64,000 nucleotides of DNA from Pseudomonadota bacterium (GCA_023389105.1 JAEWEY010000006.1:162217-226216), one strand, 5' to 3'; numbered from the stretch's first letter, positions 1 to 9,106 are shown. Program-made: numbers and translations. The notes: generated from the letters alone by a model not told the origin.

Positions 1-190
1 CACGGTCGGCTCGGCCGTGGCGTCAGACGCCTTTTTCCCCTTTGCCGATGGTTTGCTCGCCGCTGCCGAAGCGGGCGCCACGGCCGTCATTCAGCCCGGC
101 GGATCGATCCGCGATGATGAAGTCATTGCCGCCGCGGACGAGGCGGGTCTCGCCATGATGTTCACGGGCGTTCGACACTTCCGCCACTAA
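1..190 (+). CDS. purH: PurH C-terminal end (partial)
   Basis: This is the last 62 codons of the bifunctional AICAR formyltransferase / IMP cyclohydrolase, which performs the final two steps of purine synthesis in the cytoplasm. The reading frame begins at base 2 and runs to TAA at 188-190. The visible strings SDAFFPFADGL, AVIQPGGSIRDDEV and the end MMFTGVRHFRH are the strongly conserved C-terminus of the AICAR transformylase domain. The gene is cut only by the window edge, and nothing suggests a broken copy. Confidence 0.95.
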   Translation, partial: TVGSAVASDAFFPFADGLLAAAEAGATAVIQPGGSIRDDEVIAAADEAGLAMMFTGVRHFRH

Positions 191-311
191 CCGTCCGGTA
201 GCCACATCCTGGCCCACACCGGTTGAAAACAGCCGTCGGCGCCATCAAGTCTTCATTGCGGACCGGGCCCCTCTGGCGCGCCCAGCCTTGGTTAGGCGCG
301 TGATGTCGGAC

Positions 312-332
312 CGCATCGGATGATCCGATGCG
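312..332. promoter_or_regulatory. Perfect 10-bp inverted repeat upstream of the YdcH-like gene
   Basis: The arms CGCATCGGAT and ATCCGATGCG are separated by one base, about 80 nt before the YdcH-like start codon. The symmetry is that of a dimeric repressor operator. The short loop makes a terminator for purH unlikely, and there is no T-run. Nothing else is recognisable in the 220-nt gap after purH except the ribosome binding site next to the start at 412. Confidence 0.4.
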
Positions 333-411
333 AAGACGGGCGGTCCATAACTTCCCACCAAAGCGCCGGATCCTCCGATCGAACCTTGGTTTGAACGAGA
401 GGAGTACGACT

Positions 412-585
412 ATGCGCTATAGAACGTTTCGCTTGCTCGAAATCCACCAGCGGGTCGACGACGCCCTGCGCCGGGAACTGCGCCGGCGCTGGCCCGATCA
501 CCTGCGAGTCACCCGGCTTAAAAAGCTGAAGCTGCGCGTGAAGGATCGCCTCCACCACCTAGCGCCACGCCTGCGCACGGCCTGA
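412..585 (+). CDS. YdcH/DUF465-like small basic protein
   Basis: This is a 57-aa, very basic, mostly helical protein. The pattern LLEIHQRVDDALRREL followed by LKKLKLRVKDRLHHL matches the two-helix hairpin of the YdcH (DUF465) family, whose function is unknown. I chose ATG 412 over an in-frame ATG at 328 because GAGGAG sits at normal distance before 412 and the family is 50-70 aa long. It lies 13 nt before a zinc-ribbon gene and is probably cotranscribed with it. A perfect 10-bp inverted repeat lies upstream. The family assignment rests on pattern only. Confidence 0.7.
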   Translation: MRYRTFRLLEIHQRVDDALRRELRRRWPDHLRVTRLKKLKLRVKDRLHHLAPRLRTA

Positions 586-598
586 CGGGAGAGTTGCG

Positions 599-871
599 AT
601 GAATACGCACGCGCAGGGCATGCCCTGCCCAAATGATGGCACACCGCTGGTGATGTCCGAACGGCAGGGGATCGAGATCGATTACTGCCCAACCTGTCGG
701 GGCGTCTGGCTTGATCGCGGAGAGCTCGACAAGATCGTCGAGCGCTCGGCGCAACCGGCACCGATGGCAGCGCCACAGCAAGCCGCGCCAGCTTACCCGC
801 AGCACTATCAGGGCGGCGGTTACACGAAGCACAAGCGTCGAAAATCGTTTCTCGAAGACCTGTTCGACTAG
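599..871 (+). CDS. zf-TFIIB zinc-ribbon protein
   Basis: This 90-aa protein has an N-terminal zinc ribbon: CPNDG near residue 10 and CPTCRGVWLDRGELD near residues 30-44, the hallmark of the zf-TFIIB domain family. A Pro/Ala/Gln-rich linker follows, then a basic-acidic tail (KHKRRKSFLEDLFD) typical of these small proteins. Its role is unknown; nucleic-acid or protein binding is inferred from the fold only. It follows the YdcH-like gene closely. Its stop overlaps the stop of the convergent flippase gene by 3 nt (CTAG, 868-871), leaving no room for separate terminators. Confidence 0.8.
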   Translation: MNTHAQGMPCPNDGTPLVMSERQGIEIDYCPTCRGVWLDRGELDKIVERSAQPAPMAAPQQAAPAYPQHYQGGGYTKHKRRKSFLEDLFD

Positions 872-2454
872 ACGATCGAATCGCGCACTTGGTCCCGGGC
901 TTCGGCGGCATCTTCCGCTTCCCGAAGCTCGGCGACCTCGCTCTTGCGCAACTTGAAAAGCTCGCGGTCCTCGGGGCCGAAGCCCTTGGTCCACAGCACC
1001 GCGCCGAATGCCGCGAGGATCGCCGGAATCCCGATGATCAGCTGCAGCGTTTCGGGCAGGAACAGGCGCACTGGCACGCCGATGATGATTGCTGCCGCGG
1101 CAGCCCATCCTACACTCCAGCGCCAGCCTGAGACGGGCCCGCCCAGCTTTTTGGCCAGTAGCCGAGACTTCACGATGGAGGCGAAGCCCAACGCCACGCA
1201 CAGTGCGATGGCCGGACCGGTCGCTTGAAAGGCGAGCGGCAATCCCTCGGCCTTCATGATCAAGATCAGCGCGGCGGCAAGCCCCGCCTCGATCGCGAGC
1301 ATCACGAGGCTGATGATCATGTTTCGCGCGCGGGCAACGTAGATCAGCGCGGCCTCGCTAACGACTGCGGCAGCGGCGATGACTTCCGCCGCCAGCAGGA
1401 AGCCGAGCGTCGCGGTGCCGCCAGTGAAGCCAGAGCCAACCAGGCCCATGACTGCGCGCCCCGGGATACCCAGCGCCAGCGCAATTCCTGCCTGCGCGGC
1501 AATAATCCAGTACGTGACCTGACGAACTTGCTTAGCCACCGACAATTTGTCGTTTGCAGCAATCTTTCGCGCGATAGCGGGGCCTAGCACAGGCTCAAAG
1601 CTGGTCTTCAGCTTGGCCGGCAGGGTCGCGACCTGCTGCGCAACATAATAGATACCGACGAAACTGGCTGGCATGAAGGCGCCGAGTACTGCCAGGTCCA
1701 CGCGGCGCGAGGCCCATTCCACGGCATCGGCGGCTGCCAGTGGCACGTTGCGCACCGCCGTTCCCCATGCCTCCGCAAGGTCGGGGCGCCAGCCCTTTGG
1801 CAGACCGTAGCATCGAAACAACGGGATCAGCGCGGCAATCAACGCCGCGACCATCGAGAAAACGTAGGAAACGATCAGCCCGTCATCGAGGGAGATGTAC
1901 GACCAGATGAAGGCGACGATGCTGATCGTCCACGGCTCGACGATGGAGCGCGCGCGCACCGTGGAGGCGACGTCATGCTGGTAAGCCAGCGCGGCCAGCG
2001 CGATGTCGGTCCAGGCGATGGCGATGACGGTGATCGCCAGCAGATGATCCATGCCGGAAATGCGCGTCGTCGGGTACATGGCGCGCGGAAAAGCGATGAG
2101 GATCGCCATGCCGATGATCGATCCGATCGCCGCCACCAGCAGCGCGTCGGCAACCACGCAGGCATGCGGTTTCTTGGCGTCGGCCAGCAGCTGCGCGAGC
2201 CCACGCCGGAGTCCGAGCGCAGCGATCTGCGCGGCGAATTCGACCACAAGCACCGCATAGGCGAAGCGGCCGAGTTCCGAGGCGCCATAGACACGCCCGG
2301 CGATGAACAGGAAGGGCAGGCGCGCGGCGAGGCGTAGCACGAAGCCGAAAGCATTGAGCCTTCCGCCCCGTGCCAGCGTTGCCATGTCGGCGTCGGGTGC
2401 TTCCGCGATCTTCCCCTGGACGCGCTCGGCGTCGGTCAATGCGCGGCGCCCCAA
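868..2454 (-). CDS. Polysaccharide flippase-like membrane protein (MOP superfamily)
   Basis: This is a 528-aa protein with about twelve hydrophobic segments and a charged C-terminal tail (EDRELFKLRKSEVAELREAEDAAEARD). Topology and the N-terminal motif (RLPFLFIAGRVYGASELGRFAYAV) resemble Wzx/MurJ-like lipid-linked oligosaccharide flippases of the MOP superfamily. Its likely role is moving lipid-linked glycans or other lipids across the inner membrane; the substrate cannot be told. The chosen ATG overlaps the last 19 nt of polA, so translation is probably coupled to polA; an alternative ATG (MATLARGG) lies 23 codons in. No glycosyltransferases are adjacent, which is unusual for a Wzx gene. Confidence 0.7.
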   Translation of the reverse strand: MGRRALTDAERVQGKIAEAPDADMATLARGGRLNAFGFVLRLAARLPFLFIAGRVYGASELGRFAYAVLVVEFAAQIAALGLRRGLAQLLADAKKPHACVVADALLVAAIGSIIGMAILIAFPRAMYPTTRISGMDHLLAITVIAIAWTDIALAALAYQHDVASTVRARSIVEPWTISIVAFIWSYISLDDGLIVSYVFSMVAALIAALIPLFRCYGLPKGWRPDLAEAWGTAVRNVPLAAADAVEWASRRVDLAVLGAFMPASFVGIYYVAQQVATLPAKLKTSFEPVLGPAIARKIAANDKLSVAKQVRQVTYWIIAAQAGIALALGIPGRAVMGLVGSGFTGGTATLGFLLAAEVIAAAAVVSEAALIYVARARNMIISLVMLAIEAGLAAALILIMKAEGLPLAFQATGPAIALCVALGFASIVKSRLLAKKLGGPVSGWRWSVGWAAAAAIIIGVPVRLFLPETLQLIIGIPAILAAFGAVLWTKGFGPEDRELFKLRKSEVAELREAEDAAEARDQVRDSIV

Positions 2455-5294
2455 TGCTCGCCCCAGCCGACTTCGACGTCCAGCGGAACGTCTAGCTGCT
2501 GGCCGGGCTCGGCGGCACCGGCCATGACCCGTTTGATCACGGCGGCTGCCGCTTCTTCCTTGCCGTCCGGCACTTCGAACACGAGTTCGTCGTGCACCTG
2601 CAGGAGCATGCGAACGTCGCTCAGCTCGGCTTCGGCGAGCGCATCGTCCATCCGCGCCATTGCGCGCTTGATCAGGTCAGCGCTGGTGCCCTGGATCGGC
2701 GCGTTGATCGCCGCACGCTCCGCGCCGCCGCGGATCGACGGATTGGGCGAGCGGATGTTCGGCTCAAAGTGCGTCTTCCGGCCGAACAAGGTCCGCGTGA
2801 AGCCATGCTCGCGGACGAACGCCAGCGTGCTGTGGGTGAAGGCGCGGATGCCTGGGAAGCGCTCGTAATAGCGGTCGATAATCGCCTTGCCCTCGTCTTT
2901 GGGCAGGCCGAGGCGACCGGCAATGCCCCACGCCGAGCTGCCGTAGAGAATGGCGAAGTTGATGGTCTTGGCTTGGTTGCGCGTGTCGCGGTCGACGCGG
3001 CCGAACAGCTCTTCGGCCGTCATGCTGTGGATGTCGACGCCCGCGCGGAATGCTTCCTTCAGCTGCGACACGTCGGCCATGTGCGCTGCGAGCCGCAGCT
3101 CGATTTGGCTGTAGTCGGCGCTGAGCAACTTGTAGCCCGGCTCGGCAACGAACGCGTCGCGAATCTTGCGGCCCAGCTCGGTGCGGATCGGAATGTTCTG
3201 CAGGTTCGGGTCGTTCGACGACAGCCGACCCGTCTGCGCCCCCGTCATCGAGTAACTGGTGTGCACGCGGCCAGTCGTCGCATTGATCTGCGCCTGCAGG
3301 GCATCGGTGTAGGTCGACTTGAGCTTGGTCAACTGACGCCATTCCAGCACCAGCGACGCGCACGAGACGCCTTCCGCGGCCAACCGCTCGAGCTCATTGA
3401 CGTCGGTCGAATATTGGCCGCTCTTGCCCTTGCGCCCACCCTTCAGGCCGAGCCGGCCATACAGCACTTCACCGAGTTGCTGCGGCGAGCCGATCGTGAA
3501 CGGCCCGCACGCCGCTTCGTAGATCCGCTCCTCCAGCCGCGCGGTCTCCTCGGCGAACTCCTTGCTGAGCCGCGCCAGATATTCGCGGTCGACCTTGATC
3601 CCGCGCTGCTCCATCCGCGCCAGCACGGGCACCAGCGGCCGGTCGACGCGTTCGTAGACCCGCGCAACATTCTCCTGCGCCAGCCGCGGCTTCAGCCGCA
3701 GCCACAGTCGCAGCGCGATATCGGCATCCTCGCCGGCATATTCGGTCGCCGGACCGAGCGGCACCTTGTCGAAGGTGATCTGCTTGGCGCCGGTGCCGCA
3801 CAATTGCTTGAACGGGATGCACTCGTGGTCGAAGTGAAGCTTCGCCAGCTCCTCCAGCCCGTGCCCGAACGACCGCCCGGCATCGAGGTCGAAGCTCATC
3901 ACCATCGTGTCGTCGATCGGCGCGACAGTGATGCCCGCCTTGTCGAACATGACCCAGTCGTACTTCAGGTTGTGACCGACCTTCAGGACGGACGGATCCT
4001 CGAGCAGCGGCTTCAGCTTCCGCAGCACCAATTCAAGCGGCATCTGGTCCGGCGCGTCCGACAGCAGGTCCGCGCCGCTATGGCCCACGGGAATGTAGCA
4101 GGCGCGGTTGGGCGCGATCGCTAGGCTAATGCCCGCCAGCTTGGCGACGATGCAGTCGATGCAGTCGGTCTCGGTATCCAGCGCAACATAGCCCTGCGCC
4201 GCCGCCTCCGCGATCCAACGGTCGAGCGCGGCCTCGTCGGTCACCGTCTCGTACTTCGTCCGGTCAATCTCGATCTGCTCGGCGGGCGGCGGCCCGGCCG
4301 GCTTCTTGTCGAGCGACCTCATGACGTCATTGATGCCGCCGCCGCTGCTGCTCCGCCCCTGCGTAGGCCCGCCATTCTCCAGCCGGCCGAGCAGGGTCTT
4401 GAAGCCCTGGTCCGCCAGGAATTCGCGCAGCGGTTCGGGCGGAATACCCTTGAGCGCCAGATCCTCCAGCGGCTCGGGCAAGTTCGCATCGCACACCAAC
4501 CGCACCAGCTCGCGGCTCAACCGCGCCGCATCCGCATGGTCGATCAAGGACTGCTTGAGCTTGGGCTTGGTGATCGCGTCCGTCGAAGCCAGCACGGTCT
4601 CCAGATCACCGAACTGCTGGATTAGCTGGCTCGCGGTCTTCGGCCCAATCCCCGGCACCCCCGGCACATTGTCGACGCTGTCGCCCATCAGGGCGAGCAC
4701 GTCGCCGACCTTTTCCGGCGGCACCCCGAATTTCTCCAGCACCTCCGCGCGGCCGATCCGGCGGTCGTTCATCGTGTCGAGCATGTCGATGCCGGCATCC
4801 TCGTCGATCAGCTGCATCAGGTCCTTGTCGGAACTGACGATCGTGACCTTCCAGCCCTTCTTCTTGGCTTCGGTGACGTAGCAGCCGATGATGTCGTCGG
4901 CCTCCAGCCCGTTCTCCTCGATGCAAGGGATCGAGAAGGCGCGGGTGGCGACGCGGATCAGCGGGAATTGCGGGACCAGGTCTTCCGGCGGCGGCGGCCG
5001 GTGCGCCTTGTACTTATCGTACATCTCGTTGCGGTGCGTGCTTTCCGATGCGTCGAGGATGACCGCCATGTGCGTCGGCCCGTCCGCCCGCGTTAGCCCG
5101 TCCGCCAGCTTCCACAGCATCGTCGTATAGCCATAGACAGCCCCGGCCGGCGTCCCGTGCCGGTTCGTCAGCGGCGGCAGCCGGTGATAGGCGCGAAAGA
5201 TGTAGCTCGACCCGTCGACAAGGTAGAGGTGCGGGGTTGCGGTCGCCGCGGGAGCCTCGCTAGCGGGCGCGTCTTGGGTTTCGATGTCGGACAT
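2436..5294 (-). CDS. polA: DNA polymerase I
   Basis: This 952-aa polymerase has all three domains. The 5' nuclease (from about residue 20, LYLVDGSSYIFRAYH) includes the helix-hairpin-helix GVPGIGPKTA. A 3'-5' exonuclease with an intact catalytic ALDTETD lies near residue 370, so proofreading is probably active. The family-A polymerase has motif A LLSADYSQIELR near 725, the O-helix KTINFAILYG near 780 and motif C VHDELVFEVP near 900. It fills gaps, removes Okazaki primers and serves excision repair. ATG 5294 is preferred; a GTG two codons upstream is possible. It is the first gene of a two-gene unit with the flippase-like gene. Confidence 0.97.
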   Translation of the reverse strand: MSDIETQDAPASEAPAATATPHLYLVDGSSYIFRAYHRLPPLTNRHGTPAGAVYGYTTMLWKLADGLTRADGPTHMAVILDASESTHRNEMYDKYKAHRPPPPEDLVPQFPLIRVATRAFSIPCIEENGLEADDIIGCYVTEAKKKGWKVTIVSSDKDLMQLIDEDAGIDMLDTMNDRRIGRAEVLEKFGVPPEKVGDVLALMGDSVDNVPGVPGIGPKTASQLIQQFGDLETVLASTDAITKPKLKQSLIDHADAARLSRELVRLVCDANLPEPLEDLALKGIPPEPLREFLADQGFKTLLGRLENGGPTQGRSSSGGGINDVMRSLDKKPAGPPPAEQIEIDRTKYETVTDEAALDRWIAEAAAQGYVALDTETDCIDCIVAKLAGISLAIAPNRACYIPVGHSGADLLSDAPDQMPLELVLRKLKPLLEDPSVLKVGHNLKYDWVMFDKAGITVAPIDDTMVMSFDLDAGRSFGHGLEELAKLHFDHECIPFKQLCGTGAKQITFDKVPLGPATEYAGEDADIALRLWLRLKPRLAQENVARVYERVDRPLVPVLARMEQRGIKVDREYLARLSKEFAEETARLEERIYEAACGPFTIGSPQQLGEVLYGRLGLKGGRKGKSGQYSTDVNELERLAAEGVSCASLVLEWRQLTKLKSTYTDALQAQINATTGRVHTSYSMTGAQTGRLSSNDPNLQNIPIRTELGRKIRDAFVAEPGYKLLSADYSQIELRLAAHMADVSQLKEAFRAGVDIHSMTAEELFGRVDRDTRNQAKTINFAILYGSSAWGIAGRLGLPKDEGKAIIDRYYERFPGIRAFTHSTLAFVREHGFTRTLFGRKTHFEPNIRSPNPSIRGGAERAAINAPIQGTSADLIKRAMARMDDALAEAELSDVRMLLQVHDELVFEVPDGKEEAAAAVIKRVMAGAAEPGQQLDVPLDVEVGWGEHWGAAH

Positions 5295-5428
5295 GGGCAC
5301 TCGGGTTTAGCAGGGTCGCGCCGGGAGGAAAGCCAAACGCAGCGCAACTCAGATATGGGTGTTCTTGGCGCTTGATTGGAGAGGGGGCGGCTCGCTAACT
5401 CCCGCGCGGGAACAAGGGGGAATCAATC

Positions 5429-5914
5429 ATGCGTTTGTTGCATTTCGCAGCGTTGCTGCCGGTCCTGTCGCTCGCCGCCTGCTACGGCTCGGAGCAGAAT
5501 CTCTACAGCATCTCAGACGGCGCAATGCCGCTCCCCGCCGGCGATTATTCCTCTGCCAACGACCATTGGGACGTCCGGATCACCGAAGGCCATTATGCCG
5601 TTCCCGCCAGCATTAGCGGTCTTGCCGATGTCGTGCTGGTCCCGCTTCCGGGCCGCGACCGCACTTACATCATCGAGAAAGCCGAGCAGGGCGGCTTTTC
5701 CTACAGCCTGCTGAAGGTTTTGCCGGGTGCACGGAGCTTCGCGCTGCTCAGATCGGATTGCGCGCAAAAGGCCGATCGCGACGCGGCGCAGGGGCTGGCG
5801 ACGATGACCGAAACCCGCTGCACGTTCGAAAACCCGCGTAGTCTCACGAACGCCATGTCACGCTTGGCCGACGCGCATCTTCCGGATCGCTGGACGACTT
5901 ACTCGCTGAAGTGA
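5429..5914 (+). CDS. Predicted lipoprotein of unknown function
   Basis: This 161-aa protein begins with a signal peptide ending in the lipobox LAAC (Cys about residue 18), so it is predicted to be a lipid-anchored envelope protein. The remainder has no motif I recognise; one further Cys pair (SDCAQK and TRCTFENP) might form a disulfide. A strong ribosome site (AAGGGGG) precedes ATG 5429. It stands alone between divergent polA and convergent MAPEG genes. The stop TGA at 5912-5914 directly abuts the neighbour's stop at 5915. Confidence 0.65.
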   Translation: MRLLHFAALLPVLSLAACYGSEQNLYSISDGAMPLPAGDYSSANDHWDVRITEGHYAVPASISGLADVVLVPLPGRDRTYIIEKAEQGGFSYSLLKVLPGARSFALLRSDCAQKADRDAAQGLATMTETRCTFENPRSLTNAMSRLADAHLPDRWTTYSLK

Positions 5915-6310
5915 TCAGCCGACCAGGAGCGGCTTGATCACCATGCCCAGGCCGACGATGCTGACCACGTAGGTGATCGTGCGCACCACTGGAATCCCGG
6001 CCATGTACAGCGGCAGATAGACAACACGGGCACCGAGCCAGATCCAGCCGCCCAGCGCGGTCCATTCGCTCGTCCGCTCCGCCGCCACGACGCCAAGTAG
6101 CGCGACGACCGCGATTGGGAATGTCTCCTGGAAATTGGCCTGCGCGCGCGCCGTGCGCCCAGTCATCGCATTTGGCGGCGGCAGCACTTCGTCCCGCGCG
6201 CCGACGTTCCATCGCCGGCCATATTGTTGCGTCTTGAACCGCGTGGCGACAAAGATGTGGATGAACAGCAGCACCGCGCCCAGCGCGAGGATACGGATCT
6301 CAACCGGCAT
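5915..6310 (-). CDS. MAPEG family membrane protein
   Basis: This 131-aa protein has four hydrophobic segments. The sequence ARAQANFQETFPIAVVALLG near residue 55 matches the conserved R-x-x-x-N-x-x-E core of the MAPEG family (membrane-associated proteins in eicosanoid and glutathione metabolism), in which these residues bind glutathione. Bacterial members are often glutathione transferase- or peroxidase-like, but the substrate here is unknown. It starts 12 nt after nadB and is probably the last gene of the ABC ATPase-nadB-MAPEG unit. Confidence 0.8.
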   Translation of the reverse strand: MPVEIRILALGAVLLFIHIFVATRFKTQQYGRRWNVGARDEVLPPPNAMTGRTARAQANFQETFPIAVVALLGVVAAERTSEWTALGGWIWLGARVVYLPLYMAGIPVVRTITYVVSIVGLGMVIKPLLVG

Positions 6311-6322
6311 TCGTCCCCCCTC

Positions 6323-7903
6323 TTATGGAACCAGGATCGTGTCCTTCGCCTCGGGCAACAGCCCGGGATAATCGAGCGTATAATGTAGCCCGCGGCTTTC
6401 GTGCCTGCCCAGCGCCGAGCGAATGATCAGGTCCGCGACCTCGACCAGATTGCGAAGCTCGATCAGGTCCGGGGTCACCCGGAAATGCTTGTAATATTCG
6501 GCAACCTCCTGACGCAGCAGGTCGATCCGATGCTTGGCCCGCTCCAGCCGCTTGGTCGTGCGGACGATGCCGACATAATTCCACATGAAGCGCCGGATCT
6601 CGCCCCAGGTCTGGGCGATCACGACTTCCTCGTCGCTGTCGGTCACGCGGCTTTCGTCCCACGCGCGCACATCGGTCGCGGCTGGCAGTTGCTCCCAGTT
6701 CTCCGTGATGTGCCGTGCCGCCGCCTCACCAAACACCAGGCACTCCAGCAGGCTGTTCGACGCCAGCCGATTGGCGCCGTGCAGGCCCGACTGCGTGACC
6801 TCGCCCGCCGCGTAGAGCCCGGGCGCGTCCGTGCAGCCATGCAAGTCCACCAGCACGCCGCCGCAGGTGTAATGCTGCGCCGGAACCACCGGGATAGGTT
6901 CTCGCGTGATGTCGATGCCCAGGCCGAGCAGCTTGTCGTAGATGTTCGGAAAGTGCTCGCGGACAAACTCCGGCTCCCGATGCGAGATGTCGAGCCAGAC
7001 GAAATCCAGGCCGTCGCGCTTGATTTCGTTGTCGATCGCGCGGGCGACGATGTCGCGCGGGGCCAATTCACCCCTTTTGTCGTACGCCGGCATGAACCGC
7101 TCGCCGGTTTTTGGGTTCTTGAGCAGCCCTCCCTCGCCGCGCACCGCCTCGGTGATCAGAAAGTTTTTGACCTCCAGATTGTAAAGGCATGTCGGGTGGA
7201 ACTGCATGAATTCCATGTTGGAGATGCGGCATCCCGCTCGCCACGCCATCGCGATGCCGTCGCCGGTCGCCCCGCGCGGCGCCGTCGAATAAAGATAGGT
7301 TCGTCCGGCCCCGCCGGTGGCAAGGATGGTCGCGCGTCCGGTCAGCGCTTCGACCCGCTTCTTCTTGCGGTTGTAGGCGTAGAGGCCGTGCACGGCCCCG
7401 CTGGTAGAAAAGTCCTTCGCATGGCGCCCGGTGATTAGGTCCACCGCGACCATGTCCGGCACCAAGGTAATGTTCGGATGCTTGGCAGCGGCAGTCTCCA
7501 GCGCCTCCTGCACCGCATAGCCGGTGGCGTCGGCGACGTGGACGATGCGGCGATGGCTGTGCCCACCCTCCCGCGTCAGGTGCAGCGCATCGCCATCGGT
7601 GGCGAACGGTACGCCGAGGTCGATCAAGCGCTGGATGGCGCGCGGTGCTTCCTCGACGACATGCTCCACGACGCGCCGGTCGTTGAGGCCCGCGCCGGCG
7701 ATCATCGTGTCCTCGACGTGGGAATCGAAGCTGTCGCCTTTTTCCAGCACCGCGGCGATGCCACCCTGCGCCCAGCTCGTCGCGCCTTCACCCAGCGCGC
7801 CCTTGGCGATCACCGCCACCTTGTGCGTTTCGGCAAGGTTGAGGGCAGCCGTCAGTCCCGCCGCGCCTGAGCCGACGATGAGGACGTCGGCCGTCTGCTT
7901 CAC
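6323..7903 (-). CDS. nadB: L-aspartate oxidase
   Basis: This is a 526-aa FAD enzyme that oxidises L-aspartate to iminoaspartate, the first step of de novo NAD synthesis, normally using oxygen or fumarate. The sequence shows the N-terminal FAD-binding GSGAAGLTAALNLAE, TSWAQGGIAAVL, the substrate-loop TREGGHSHRRIVH, RGEGGLLKN and GLYAAGEVTQSGLHGANRLA, and it has full family length with the helical C-terminal domain. The start GTG overlaps the stop of the upstream ABC ATPase (GTGA). The usual partners nadA and nadC are not in the window, so this copy sits in an atypical operon. Confidence 0.93.
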   Translation of the reverse strand: MKQTADVLIVGSGAAGLTAALNLAETHKVAVIAKGALGEGATSWAQGGIAAVLEKGDSFDSHVEDTMIAGAGLNDRRVVEHVVEEAPRAIQRLIDLGVPFATDGDALHLTREGGHSHRRIVHVADATGYAVQEALETAAAKHPNITLVPDMVAVDLITGRHAKDFSTSGAVHGLYAYNRKKKRVEALTGRATILATGGAGRTYLYSTAPRGATGDGIAMAWRAGCRISNMEFMQFHPTCLYNLEVKNFLITEAVRGEGGLLKNPKTGERFMPAYDKRGELAPRDIVARAIDNEIKRDGLDFVWLDISHREPEFVREHFPNIYDKLLGLGIDITREPIPVVPAQHYTCGGVLVDLHGCTDAPGLYAAGEVTQSGLHGANRLASNSLLECLVFGEAAARHITENWEQLPAATDVRAWDESRVTDSDEEVVIAQTWGEIRRFMWNYVGIVRTTKRLERAKHRIDLLRQEVAEYYKHFRVTPDLIELRNLVEVADLIIRSALGRHESRGLHYTLDYPGLLPEAKDTILVP

Positions 7904-8832
7904 GCGGCAGCCTGAGCGGACGAGGTAAGGCTCAGGAAGACGTCCTCAAGATCCGGGTCGCGGGTCGACACGTCGACGATGCCCAGTCCCGCGTCGGTCA
8001 GCGCACTCAGCACCTGGCCGGCGTTGGCGCGGTCCTTGCGATAGGTGATCTCCAGCGTCCGCTCATCGATCAGGTCGATATTCTCGAAGCAGACGTTGGT
8101 CGGAACCTTGGCAATGTCCTTGTCGAAGGTAACGACGACCGCTTTCTCCTGCGCCTTGGACACCAGTTCGCGGGTCGGTTCGTTGGCGATCACCTTGCCG
8201 TGATTGATGATGGCGATCCGGTCGCACAGCTCCTCGGCTTCCTCGAGATAGTGGGTCGTCAGCACGATCGTCACGCCCTGCGCGTGCAATTTGCGGACAT
8301 AGTCCCACAGCTGGCGGCGCAGCTCGACGTCGACGCCCGCGGTCGGCTCGTCGAGGACGAGGATCGGCGGCGAATGGACCATCGCCTTCGCCACCAGCAG
8401 CCGGCGTTTCATGCCGCCCGACAGCGTCCGTGAATAAGCGTTGGCCTTGTCGGTCAGGTGCATGGCCGCCAGCAGTTCGTCGCTGTGCCGCTCGGTCTTC
8501 GGCACGCCGTACAGCCCCGCCTGGATTTCCAGCGTCTCGCGCGGGGTGAAGAACGGGTCGAAGATGATTTCCTGAGGCACGATGCCGATCGCGCGCTTGG
8601 CGTTGCGCGGGTGCTCGTCGATGTCGAAGCCCCAGATGTCGACGCTGCCGCTGCTCTTCACGACCAGGCCGGCCAGGATGTTTATCAGCGTAGACTTGCC
8701 CGCGCCGTTGGGGCCGAGCAGGCCGAAGATCTGACCCCGCGGTACGTCGAAGCTGACCCCGTCCAGCGCCCGCTTCCCGCCCTCGTATGTCTTGCACAGA
8801 TTCTCGATGCGGATCGCGGCTTCGGTGGTCAT
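7900..8832 (-). CDS. ABC transporter ATP-binding protein (ABC-2 type)
   Basis: This is a 310-aa ATPase: Walker A GPNGAGKST near residue 42, signature LSGGMKRR near 136, Walker B ILVLDEPTAG near 158 and the H-loop TTHYLEEAEE, followed by a roughly 90-aa C-terminal extension. The arrangement is typical of drug/polysaccharide exporters of the YadG/CcmA type. I placed the start at ATG 8832 (MTTEAAIRIENL); ATG 8844 and TTG 8868 are alternatives. No ABC-2 permease gene is adjacent: the next gene downstream is nadB, overlapping by 4 nt. The permease must be encoded elsewhere. Confidence 0.85.
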   Translation of the reverse strand: MTTEAAIRIENLCKTYEGGKRALDGVSFDVPRGQIFGLLGPNGAGKSTLINILAGLVVKSSGSVDIWGFDIDEHPRNAKRAIGIVPQEIIFDPFFTPRETLEIQAGLYGVPKTERHSDELLAAMHLTDKANAYSRTLSGGMKRRLLVAKAMVHSPPILVLDEPTAGVDVELRRQLWDYVRKLHAQGVTIVLTTHYLEEAEELCDRIAIINHGKVIANEPTRELVSKAQEKAVVVTFDKDIAKVPTNVCFENIDLIDERTLEITYRKDRANAGQVLSALTDAGLGIVDVSTRDPDLEDVFLSLTSSAQAAA

Positions 8833-8905
8833 GCCGTGTGGCATAAGAGCGGTGCGGTGAGCCGACAAGCTTGTGACCCCGGCTCCACGCCCCTAACTGA
8901 CGCTC

Positions 8906-9106
8906 ATGGCATCGAAGATTCCCCCGCCCGAGGTCATTCGGGTCCAGACACTGCAGGTTGCCTGCGATGGATCGGGCGAGATCGCGCCCGCGCTCGGCCA
9001 CCCGCGCGTGTTCCTGCGCATCGAGGAAGATACGGGTTTCGTGGAGTGCGGTTATTGCGACCGGCGCTTCGTCCTTGAGGGGGGACCTGCGGACCAGTCG
9101 GCATGA
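8906..9106 (+). CDS. zf-CHCC zinc-finger protein (NDUFS6-like)
   Basis: This 66-aa protein carries the zf-CHCC pattern: a Cys in VACDG, a His in LGHPRVFLRI, and CGYCDRRFVL at the end. Alphaproteobacterial members correspond to the accessory subunit of respiratory complex I (mitochondrial NDUFS6), so a role in complex I assembly is plausible from the family, though no nuo genes are nearby. It is divergent from the ABC ATPase gene, and its stop overlaps the tldD start by 4 nt (ATGA), indicating an operon with tldD. Confidence 0.85.
   Translation: MASKIPPPEVIRVQTLQVACDGSGEIAPALGHPRVFLRIEEDTGFVECGYCDRRFVLEGGPADQSA

Noticed and set aside
2592..4124. 510-codon open frame opposite polA
   Set aside because: It is the antisense of the polymerase and exonuclease domains. 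There is no ribosome site and no recognisable domain.
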